Positions 1-4,652 of a DNA stretch of 7,796 nucleotides are shown here, in pieces. A model generated the notes under the pieces. That model did no database searches. It was not told the origin of the DNA and worked only from the letters and a program-made list of their open reading frames with translations. Position numbers and translations under genes: made by a program. The DNA is from a bacterium (GTDB lineage: Bacteria; Patescibacteriota; Patescibacteriia; CAIQCM01): the NCBI GenBank assembly GCA_023246535.1, contig JAHFIF010000014.1:8866-16661 (forward strand). The letters are read 5' to 3'. Positions within the stretch are counted from its first letter, which is position 1, and the number at the start of each line of letters is the position of its first letter.

Positions 1-2
1 AC

Positions 3-1052
3 GAAGCGCGGACGATCAAAACGGAAATGGGCGCCGATCTCGATGCCGAAACCGCCGCCGCTTTCGAAGCTGTTTTCGCGGCCGAGGTCTCGGCTAACGC
101 CGAACTCCAGAGGCTTGAGGAAAAGCTGGCGCAAGTCGATGCTGAAATTTTAGCGCTTGGGTCGAGCGCGAACATTGAAACGGCGGGCGAGGCCTCCGCC
201 GTCGAAACATCCGCAGCTTCGGTCGAGGCCCCGGTCGGGGACGGGGATTCCGAAGAGCCGTCGCCTGAGCGGGATTTGGAAATTAACCGTGAAGCGGTTG
301 CCGGGGCGGAAGGTACGCTCGCCAAGTACGAACAGCCGGCGCGATATAATTTTAAAACCGTTAGCGAAGAAGACGCCGCCGGTCTGCTTGATGCGTTTAA
401 AACCCTGGTTGCGTCGGAGAAGTCGGTTGAGCCGCTGGATAAACATTCAAGGACGTTCGAACATGTTCTGGGCAAGGATTCGACGCGCGACCAGGCCATT
501 GAGTTGTACGCCAGCCAGCTGGAAACGCCGGATTTCGCGAAAGAAAAAGAGGCGGCTTTTGCGAGGCGCCGCGCCGACGGAAAGGAAGTTGACGAAACCG
601 ATGTGGCCATCGCGATGCAGTCTTTCGGCGACAAATTGTATGAAAGGGTTGGTTTGAATCGGCTTGTTAGAAACGGCGTTGAACACGAGCAATTTGTCGA
701 ACACGCGCAAAATGAGGAAGAAAAAAACCGGAAGGTGGCCGAATCGATGAGGGAAATTAACAAAGAGTCGGCCGGCATCCTCCTTAAAACGATGAAAGAA
801 ATAAAAGGAGGCAATCTGGCCGTCTTTGTCATTGATCGTCAAAATGACGAAAGATCGGGGCATTTGTTTTCAAGCGCCGAAACCTTGGCGGCGGAATTGC
901 AAAAGGCCGGCGAAGATCCGGCGGAATTGGTTGTCGAGCTCAAACGATTGTATGCCGAAGCCGCACCCAAGCTGCCCAGAAATGACAACAGGAAAGACAA
1001 GATAAACGGTTTGATAAAAAGTCTCGGATTAAAAGTTGAACCGATCAAATAG
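3..1052 (+). CDS. Hypothetical acidic coiled-coil protein, 5' end cut by window edge
   Basis: I do not recognise this protein. The frame is open from the left edge without a stop. The first ATG (27) has no ribosome binding site or promoter before it, so the true start probably lies outside the window. From that ATG 341 residues follow. Residues about 1-45 are an Ala/Glu-rich helix with heptad character (ELQRLEEKLAQVDAEIL). Residues about 45-85 are low-complexity and acidic (Ser/Glu/Ala/Pro), probably disordered. The remainder is highly charged and mostly helical, with a Glu/Lys-rich stretch near 220-260, a short hydrophobic strand-like patch (NLAVFVIDR) near 265, and a basic C-terminus. No signal peptide, membrane segment, metal site or catalytic motif is visible. 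Such charged cytoplasmic proteins without close relatives are frequent in CPR genomes. That it is coding is secure (long frame, ends just before a terminator); its function is unknown. Confidence 0.8.
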   Translation, partial: EARTIKTEMGADLDAETAAAFEAVFAAEVSANAELQRLEEKLAQVDAEILALGSSANIETAGEASAVETSAASVEAPVGDGDSEEPSPERDLEINREAVAGAEGTLAKYEQPARYNFKTVSEEDAAGLLDAFKTLVASEKSVEPLDKHSRTFEHVLGKDSTRDQAIELYASQLETPDFAKEKEAAFARRRADGKEVDETDVAIAMQSFGDKLYERVGLNRLVRNGVEHEQFVEHAQNEEEKNRKVAESMREINKESAGILLKTMKEIKGGNLAVFVIDRQNDERSGHLFSSAETLAAELQKAGEDPAELVVELKRLYAEAAPKLPRNDNRKDKINGLIKSLGLKVEPIK

Positions 1053-1066
1053 CGAACGGGATATTT

Positions 1067-1098
1067 AAAAAATCGCCGTTTGGTAGCGGCGGTTTTTT
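1067..1098. terminator. Bidirectional intrinsic terminator between convergent genes
   Basis: AAAAAATCGCCG and CGGCGGTTTTTT form a 12-bp stem (one G-T pair) around an 8-nt loop. The A-run on one side and T-run on the other make it work in both directions. It lies 14 bases after the stop of the left gene, and its T-run overlaps the stop codon of the minus-strand gene, so it can end both transcripts. Confidence 0.85.
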
Positions 1099-1276
1099 AG
1101 TCCAATCCCATTGACTTTCTCAGTCTGGACAAGGCGGCGGCGTCGCGTACGTTGATGCCCTTGACGGTCGCTTTCTTGGCATCGCCGGCGATCTTGATGA
1201 AATCTTGTTGCAGGCGTTCGTATTCTTTTTGAATGCGAACGAGTTCGGCGGCGAGTTCTTTTTTAGTTCGCAGCAT
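1097..1276 (-). CDS. Small basic coiled-coil protein, 59 aa, leaderless
   Basis: A small unrecognised protein. It begins MLRTKKELAAELVRIQKEYE and continues as a probable helix with regular hydrophobic spacing (LAAELVRIQKEYERLQQDFIKI). A basic middle segment (AKKATVKG) follows, and a short helix rich in Arg and Leu (RDAAALSRLRKS) ends it. No cysteines, membrane segment or catalytic motif are seen. A longer reading would start 18 bases upstream at 1294, but that ATG overlaps an extended -10 box (TGGTATACT, 1293-1285). The expected transcript start is only a base or two before the ATG at 1276, so I chose 1276 and call the mRNA leaderless. Its own promoter and terminator argue for a real gene despite its size. 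The charge pattern would suit RNA or ribosome binding, but that is only a guess. Confidence 0.6.
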   Translation of the reverse strand: MLRTKKELAAELVRIQKEYERLQQDFIKIAGDAKKATVKGINVRDAAALSRLRKSMGLD

Positions 1277-1284
1277 AGGAAGAA

Positions 1285-1293
1285 AGTATACCA
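1285..1293 (-). promoter_or_regulatory. Extended -10 promoter of the small minus-strand gene
   Basis: On the minus strand TGG-TATACT matches the extended -10 consensus TGn-TATAAT at five of six core bases. The -10 box ends 8 bases before the ATG at 1276, which places the transcript start next to the start codon. A TTTGAC lies upstream at 1326-1321, but its 30-base spacing is too long for a normal -35. Confidence 0.6.
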
Positions 1294-1370
1294 TCTTTTG
1301 GCGTTTTTGGGCGGTTTCGGGTCAAACCCTTGCAATATGCGCGGGATTCGTGTAAAAGGGGATATATAGC

Positions 1371-1399
1371 TTTACAAAACCGCAGAAATGCGGTATTAT
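1371..1399 (+). promoter_or_regulatory. Promoter of rpmF (TTTACA-17-TATTAT)
   Basis: TTTACA at 1371-1376 and TATTAT at 1394-1399 are separated by exactly 17 bases. The expected transcript start is near 1406, leaving a leader of only about 8 bases before the rpmF ATG with no Shine-Dalgarno sequence. The spacer contains a perfect 5-bp palindrome, CCGCA-GAAA-TGCGG (1380-1393). It probably drives rpmF and perhaps nusB-rnc by read-through. Confidence 0.7.
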
Positions 1400-1413
1400 A
1401 GTTAACTAAACAT

Positions 1414-1611
1414 ATGGGATTACCAGGCCATCGCCGTACATCGTCACATAAACGCCGCCGCGCGGCGCATTTTGCGCTTACTCCGGCCCAGCTTACCAAG
1501 TGCCCGAAGTGCGCCAAACCGGTCAAGCCGCACACGGCCTGCGCCTTTTGCGGTACTTATCAGGGCCGCCAAGTGACCAAAGCCAAAGCTGTCAAAAAGA
1601 CCGCGAAGTAA
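1414..1611 (+). CDS. rpmF: 50S ribosomal protein L32, zinc-binding type
   Basis: L32 is a small protein of the large ribosomal subunit that sits near the tRNA exit side and binds 23S rRNA. This 65-aa copy has the family layout. The N-terminus is basic (MGLPGHRRTSSHKRRRAAHF), followed by a Cys-X2-Cys pair at residues 30 and 33 (KCPKC) and a second pair at 43 and 46 (CAFC) that together form a zinc ribbon, then the conserved GTYQGRQV. The C-terminal tail is Lys/Ala-rich. The length is near that of Gram-positive L32 (about 57-60 aa) plus a short basic tail. This is the cysteine-bearing form, not the cysteine-free one of E. coli. It opens the rpmF-nusB-rnc group, and a terminator overlaps its stop codon. 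The start follows its promoter closely without a Shine-Dalgarno sequence. Confidence 0.95.
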   Translation: MGLPGHRRTSSHKRRRAAHFALTPAQLTKCPKCAKPVKPHTACAFCGTYQGRQVTKAKAVKKTAK

Positions 1612-1626
1612 TTTCGCGGCTTTTAA
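1596..1626 (+). terminator. Intrinsic terminator overlapping the rpmF stop
   Basis: CCGCGAA (1601-1607), loop GTAAT and TTCGCGG (1613-1619) form a perfect 7-bp stem flanked by an A-run before and TTTT after (1621-1624). The TAA stop of rpmF lies in the loop and stem base, so translation would mask part of the hairpin. It may work as a partial terminator that sets L32 output apart from nusB. Confidence 0.7.
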
Positions 1627-1659
1627 AATTTAATCTTTGTTCTTTTCGTTCTTTCGCTT

Positions 1660-2172
1660 ATGTCTAATCGACACCTCGGTCGGACAATCGCCATGCAGGC
1701 GCTTTATCAATACGATTTCCGGAAGAACGCTCCGGAGGCTTTGGCTGAGATCATCAGCCACAGCATTAGCGAGTTTGCGCCCACCTACGACGACCCCGGC
1801 TTCATCAAGGAGCTGATCGACGGCGTGCTGGGGCGGCAGGGGGAGATCGACGGGATCATCACGCACTACGCGCCTGAATGGCCCATTGAGCAGATCACGG
1901 TGGTCGATCGCAATATCTTGCGCATCGGCGTTTATGAGCTTAAGTGGGTGCCCAACATTCCTTCGAAGGTGGCGATCAACGAAGCCATTGAATTGGCCAA
2001 GACCTTCGGCGGCGAATCCAGCGGCCGTTTCGTGAACGGCGTCTTGGGCGCGATCTTCAAGGACATGGTGGCGGCCGGCGAGCTTAAAGAGATCGACAAG
2101 TCGATGCCGAAGAAGAAAGAAGAAGCGGCGGTTGCGCCCGAGACGGCGCCCCAACAAACACCAACTGAATAA
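1660..2172 (+). CDS. nusB: Transcription antitermination factor NusB
   Basis: NusB binds boxA RNA together with S10 (NusE) and supports rRNA antitermination and maturation. The 170-aa product shows the family N-terminus (RHLGRTIAMQALYQYDF, residues 4-20), the central segment PIEQITVVDRNILRIGVYEL (about 75-94) and the diagnostic C-terminal block KVAINEAIELAKTFGGESS followed by RFVNGVLGAIFKD (about 103-135). These line up with E. coli NusB over its length. After residue about 148 there is an added low-complexity tail rich in Lys, Glu, Ala, Pro and Thr, which makes it about 30 residues longer than E. coli NusB (139 aa). The gene starts 48 bases after rpmF without a visible Shine-Dalgarno sequence. 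The neighbours L32 and RNase III are also ribosome-production genes. Confidence 0.96.
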   Translation: MSNRHLGRTIAMQALYQYDFRKNAPEALAEIISHSISEFAPTYDDPGFIKELIDGVLGRQGEIDGIITHYAPEWPIEQITVVDRNILRIGVYELKWVPNIPSKVAINEAIELAKTFGGESSGRFVNGVLGAIFKDMVAAGELKEIDKSMPKKKEEAAVAPETAPQQTPTE

Positions 2173-2185
2173 TTCTTTAAATTAA

Positions 2186-2262
2186 AATATCTAATATCTA
2201 ATGTCTAATATCTAATCCGCCGGCGTCGGCGATTAGGCATTCGACATTCGAGATTGGACATT
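2186..2262. repeat. Long imperfect inverted repeat of ATTAG-like units upstream of rnc
   Basis: The left arm (2186-2221) is a tandem run of CTAAT-containing units (TATCTAATATCTAATGTC). The right arm (2228-2262) is a diverged complement of it (GATTAGGCATTCGACATTCG and on). Aligned around the loop 2222-2227, I count about 30 of 35 positions paired, including two G-T pairs, with one bulged C at 2217. The mismatches recur at roughly 3-10-base intervals and the right arm is richer in G and C. As RNA it would be a long hairpin ending about 12 bases before the rnc start. It could be a terminator-like element for nusB, an RNase III processing site, or a small dispersed repeat. Confidence 0.65.
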
Positions 2263-2274
2263 CGGAATTCCCGT

Positions 2275-2976
2275 ATGTCATCAGACGAAAAAGATTTTTC
2301 CGGGCTGGAAGAAAAGCTCGGCGTTACCTTTAAGAACATCGACCTGTTGAACCAGGCGATGGTCCACCGTTCGTATCTCAACGAGCACCCTGATTTCCGC
2401 TTGGGGCATAACGAGCGGCTCGAGTTTTTGGGCGACGCGGTCCTTGAACTGGTCGTCACCGAATACCTCTACAGCAACTATCCCAACCCCGAGGGCGACA
2501 TGACCAACTGGCGCGCGGCGCTCGTGAACGCCAACACGCTTTCGGGAATTTGCAAAGACATGGGCGCGGAGGATTATCTTTTTCTCTCGCGCGGCGAGTC
2601 GAAGGACTCCGGCACCAAGGCGCGCCAGTATATTTTGGCGAACGCTTTCGAGTCGATCATCGGCGCCATTTACCTGGACGGCGGATACGACGTCGCCAAA
2701 AAATTCATCACCGAGCGCGTCCTTGTCAAATTGCCCTACATTTTGGAACACAAGCTTTATTTGGATCCGAAGAGCCGCTTCCAGGAGGCGGCGCAGGAAG
2801 TGGCCGGCGTCACGCCTACCTACCGCGTCGTCGATGAAAAGGGTCCGGACCATAACAAGTGGTTCAAGATCGGCGTTTACCTCAACGACGAGCTGGTCGC
2901 CGAGGGAGAAGGCAGTTCCAAACAAGAAGCCCAGGTCCAAGCGGCGGAGAACGGCATTAAAGCGAAGGGGTGGTAG
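2275..2976 (+). CDS. rnc: Ribonuclease III
   Basis: RNase III cuts double-stranded RNA, notably the 16S and 23S rRNA precursor stems. The 233-aa product has an N-terminal catalytic domain with the signature HNERLEFLGDAVLE (residues 45-58) and a conserved EGDMTNWRAALVN (73-85). A C-terminal double-stranded RNA-binding domain follows (about 164-231; DPKSRFQEAAQ, WFKIGVYLNDE, GEGSSKQEAQVQAAENG). The metal-site residues E47, E50, D54 and E126 are present. The position equivalent to E. coli Asp114 is Asn123, in ILANAFESIIG. I chose ATG 2275. A TTG at 2254 is in frame but lies inside the inverted repeat and adds only seven weak residues. The length is close to that of E. coli (226 aa). The gene is probably transcribed with nusB and ends at a strong terminator. 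Confidence 0.96.
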   Translation: MSSDEKDFSGLEEKLGVTFKNIDLLNQAMVHRSYLNEHPDFRLGHNERLEFLGDAVLELVVTEYLYSNYPNPEGDMTNWRAALVNANTLSGICKDMGAEDYLFLSRGESKDSGTKARQYILANAFESIIGAIYLDGGYDVAKKFITERVLVKLPYILEHKLYLDPKSRFQEAAQEVAGVTPTYRVVDEKGPDHNKWFKIGVYLNDELVAEGEGSSKQEAQVQAAENGIKAKGW

Positions 2977-3005
2977 TTTGGCGCGCTGCTCGCTGCATAT
3001 TTTGC

Positions 3006-3040
3006 AAATGTCCCGCCTCCGGCGGGACATTTTGATTTTC
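3006..3040 (+). terminator. Strong intrinsic terminator after rnc
   Basis: AAATGTCCCGCC and GGCGGGACATTT form a perfect 12-bp stem around a 3-base loop (TCC, 3018-3020), followed by a T-rich tract (TTTTGATTTT). It ends the rpmF-nusB-rnc block. The pilT -35 region overlaps its T-tract. Confidence 0.9.
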
Positions 3041-3058
3041 ACGATCTTCAGGTATAAT
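3031..3058 (+). promoter_or_regulatory. pilT promoter with consensus TATAAT
   Basis: A perfect TATAAT (3053-3058) lies 15-16 bases after TTTGATT (3031-3037). The expected transcript start is near 3065-3066, downstream of the ATG at 3061 and just before the ATG at 3070. This sets the translation start at 3070 with a leader of only a few bases. Confidence 0.7.
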
Positions 3059-3069
3059 TAATGGGAACT

Positions 3070-4101
3070 ATGATCGATCTCGCGAGCATTCTCAAAGTCG
3101 CGCTCGACAACAAGGCGTCCGACCTGCACCTGTCCGTCGGTCTGCCGCCGATCCTGCGCATTGACGGGATCCTGGTCCGGACCGACGATCCGACGTTAGA
3201 CGCCAAGATGATCGAGGGCGTCCTTTGGCGCGTGCTCACTTCCGAGCAGCGCGAGCGTTTCGAACGCGAGCGCGATCTGGATTTTTCCTATGACATGACC
3301 GGCTTTCGTTTCCGCGTCAATGTTTGCTATGAGCGCGGCAACGTTTCGCTGGTCGCCCGCGTCATTCCGTCGGTCATTCCGTCCTTCCGCGAATTGCTTA
3401 TTCCCGACATCGTGGCCGATCTGACCTTGGCGCACAGCGGCTTGGTGATCGTGACCGGTCCGACCGGCAGCGGAAAATCAACGACCCTGGCGTCGATGAT
3501 CGAGCGCATCAACAACGAGCAGCCGGTTTCCATCACCACGCTCGAAGACCCGATCGAATTCTTGTTCGCTTCGAAAAAAGCCAAGGTCACCCAGCGCGAA
3601 TTGGGCGGCGATATGCGCACTTTCGCCGACGGCCTGAAGCACGTGTTGCGCCAAGACCCCAACGTGGTCATGGTCGGCGAAATGCGCGACCCCGAGACGA
3701 TCGCCACCACCCTTACCTTGGCGGAAACGGGCCACTTGGTGCTTTCCACCCTGCACACGCCGTCGGCCGCGCAAGCGATCGACCGCATCATCGATTCGTT
3801 CCCGCCGTTCCAGCAAACGCAGATCCGCTCGCAAATGGCCCTCTCGCTCAAAGCCGTCATCTCGCAGCACTTGCTGCCGCGCGAGGGCGGCGGCCGCATT
3901 GCGGCTCGCGAGGTTCTCCTCAATACGCCGGCCGTCGGCAACCTCATTCGCGAGAATAAAGTGGCGCAAATACCCAACGTTATGCAGACCAGTCTGTCGA
4001 ACGGCATGTTCACTTTGTCGCAAAATCTGCGCGACTTGGTCAAAGAGGGTTTGGTCGCCAAAGACATCGCCACCGCCTTCCTCCCGCCCGATATTTTGTA
4101 G
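3070..4101 (+). CDS. pilT: Type IV pilus retraction ATPase PilT
   Basis: PilT is a hexameric cytoplasmic ATPase at the base of type IV pili that drives pilus retraction (twitching, adhesion, DNA uptake). The 343-aa product has the N-terminal family opening ILKVALDNKASDLHLSVGLP (residues 7-26). It also shows Walker A GPTGSGKST (130-138), the Asp box TTLEDPIEF (156-164), Walker B VVMVGEMRD (199-207) and the His box GHLVLSTLHT (221-230). The C-terminal domain holds AAREVLLNTPAVGNLIRENK (278-297), where PilT and PilU differ from the assembly ATPase PilB, and there is no PilB-type N-terminal extension. An in-frame ATG at 3061 is only 2 bases after the -10 box, so I start at 3070. No other pilus genes lie in the window. 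CPR bacteria commonly carry type IV pili thought to serve host attachment or DNA uptake. Confidence 0.95.
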   Translation: MIDLASILKVALDNKASDLHLSVGLPPILRIDGILVRTDDPTLDAKMIEGVLWRVLTSEQRERFERERDLDFSYDMTGFRFRVNVCYERGNVSLVARVIPSVIPSFRELLIPDIVADLTLAHSGLVIVTGPTGSGKSTTLASMIERINNEQPVSITTLEDPIEFLFASKKAKVTQRELGGDMRTFADGLKHVLRQDPNVVMVGEMRDPETIATTLTLAETGHLVLSTLHTPSAAQAIDRIIDSFPPFQQTQIRSQMALSLKAVISQHLLPREGGGRIAAREVLLNTPAVGNLIRENKVAQIPNVMQTSLSNGMFTLSQNLRDLVKEGLVAKDIATAFLPPDIL

Positions 4102-4137
4102 GGACTTGAAGTTTATAGGCGAATCTGTTAATTTGAT

Positions 4138-4162
4138 AACGCCTTGAGGAGGCGTTTTGTTT
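4138..4162 (+). terminator. Intrinsic terminator after pilT
   Basis: AACGCCT (4138-4144), loop TGAGG and AGGCGTT (4150-4156) form a perfect 7-bp stem followed by TTTTGTTT. It lies between pilT and tRNA-Arg, only a few bases before the tRNA. Confidence 0.8.
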
Positions 4163-4166
4163 ATAG

Positions 4167-4238
4167 GCGCCCTTAGTGAAATGGATATCACGGCAGGCTT
4201 CGAACCTGCTATTGGGGGTTCGAATCCCTCAGGGCGCA
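4167..4238 (+). tRNA. tRNA-Arg (anticodon UCG)
   Basis: A full cloverleaf can be drawn over 72 bases. The acceptor is GCGCCCT/AGGGCGC (4167-4173/4231-4237) and the D-stem GTGA/TCAC. The anticodon stem is GCAGG/CCTGC with loop CTTCGAA (4198-4204), giving anticodon TCG at 4200-4202, which reads CGA and perhaps other CGN codons. The T-arm is GGGGG-TTCGAAT-CCCTC with one G-T pair. The discriminator base is A4238. CCA is not encoded, so it must be added by the CCA-adding enzyme. The variable loop is 4 bases (TATT). No clear terminator follows directly. Confidence 0.95.
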
Positions 4239-4254
4239 TAGAGGGAACATTTCG

Positions 4255-4426
4255 GGTCGGTATCTTGCTCTCGCTCGATACCAACCATAGCTCGGAGAAA
4301 GTACGTAAGAGCATGCGAATAAATTGCTCGGCAATTATACTTTGTCGACGACAGTCGTCCGCCTGAATACGGTTCAGCGTCCAACCGTCATCGACAAAGA
4401 AAAATCACTGCGGTGATTTATTCGCA
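4255..4426 (+). ncRNA. Candidate structured RNA between tRNA-Arg and tRNA-Lys
   Basis: This stretch has no protein gene but many nested complementary segments. First, GGT-C-GGTATC pairs with GATACC-A-ACC (4255-4264/4277-4286, one mismatch). Then GCTC/GAGC (4290-4293/4309-4312) encloses a purine-rich loop (GGAGAAAG). Then comes a four-way junction. Its closing stem is TGCGAATA/TATTCGCA (4314-4321/4419-4426). Inside it are hairpin AATTGC-TCG-GCAATT (4322-4336), a 9-bp stem CTTTGTCGA/TCGACAAAG (4340-4348/4391-4399) and hairpin AATCAC-TGCG-GTGATT (4403-4418). Within the 9-bp arm two small hairpins compete: CTGAA/TTCAG and ACGGTT/AACCGT. All stems listed outside that arm are mutually compatible. 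I matched it to no RNA family I know by eye. The strand is assumed from the flanking tRNAs. It could also be DNA-level palindromes or the remains of a mobile element. Confidence 0.45.
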
Positions 4427-4455
4427 CGCAAAACGCATTTTCAATCACTCACAAC

Positions 4456-4528
4456 GGGTCGGTAGCTCAGCCGGTAGAGCGGAGGACTCTTAATCCTTAG
4501 GTCGTGGGTTCGATCCCCACCCGACCCA
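4456..4528 (+). tRNA. tRNA-Lys (anticodon CUU)
   Basis: The 73-base cloverleaf has acceptor GGGTCGG/CCGACCC (4456-4462/4521-4527), D-stem GCTC/GAGC with a GG-containing loop, and anticodon stem GAGGA/TCCTT. The anticodon loop is CTCTTAA (4487-4493), giving anticodon CTT at 4489-4491, which reads AAG. The T-arm is GTGGG-TTCGATC-CCCAC. The discriminator is A4528. CCA is not encoded; the next bases are TAA. A strong terminator begins two bases after the tRNA. Its 3' 17 bases are repeated exactly 134 bases downstream. Confidence 0.96.
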
Positions 4529-4529
4529 T

Positions 4530-4567
4530 AACAAAAAGAATGACACCAGTCATTCTTTTTGTTTTTT
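4530..4567 (+). terminator. Terminator of tRNA-Lys
   Basis: A perfect 15-bp stem (4530-4544 with 4549-4563) around loop ACCA carries AAAAAGAATGAC on the left and GTCATTCTTTTT on the right, followed by GTTTTTT. A closely similar terminator lies at 4664-4695, suggesting the two are copies. Confidence 0.92.
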
Positions 4568-4569
4568 GC

Positions 4570-4652
4570 GGGGATCGAAGGGCGCGAGTAGGACTGCCAG
4601 CGGCAGTCCGCGTGCGCAGCGCCCCGGCCCGAGTCGGAGCGAGGGGATCCCC
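4570..4652. repeat. GC-rich palindromic element inserted behind tRNA-Lys
   Basis: A compact GC-rich block between two terminators. GGGGATC (4570-4576) can pair with GATCCCC (4646-4652), a 7-bp closing stem. Inside, GGGCGC (4580-4585) pairs with GCGCCC (4619-4624), which encloses a perfect 8-bp hairpin GGACTGCC-AGC-GGCAGTCC (4591-4609). The right closing arm is shared with the duplicated tRNA-Lys tail. No reading frame is credible here. The composition and nested palindromes set it apart from the AT-richer intergenic DNA around it, as expected for a small dispersed or mobile element. Confidence 0.55.

Noticed and set aside
2254..2274. A TTG start for rnc at 2254.
   Set aside because: It lies within the inverted repeat and adds seven residues not expected in the family; the ATG at 2275 gives a normal RNase III N-terminus.
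3478..4314. Long open frames on the minus strand opposite pilT, and similar ones opposite rnc and typA.
   Set aside because: They mirror highly conserved genes on the plus strand, their translations are biased toward Arg, Val and Asp as expected of shadow frames, and none has initiation signals of its own.
4239..4455. A group I or group II intron, tmRNA, RNase P RNA or hammerhead ribozyme between the tRNAs.
   Set aside because: I could not find their conserved cores (for example CUGANGA with GAAA, the intron P7 region, a domain V hairpin, or the RNase P GAGGAAAGUC block), and both tRNA anticodon arms are intact.
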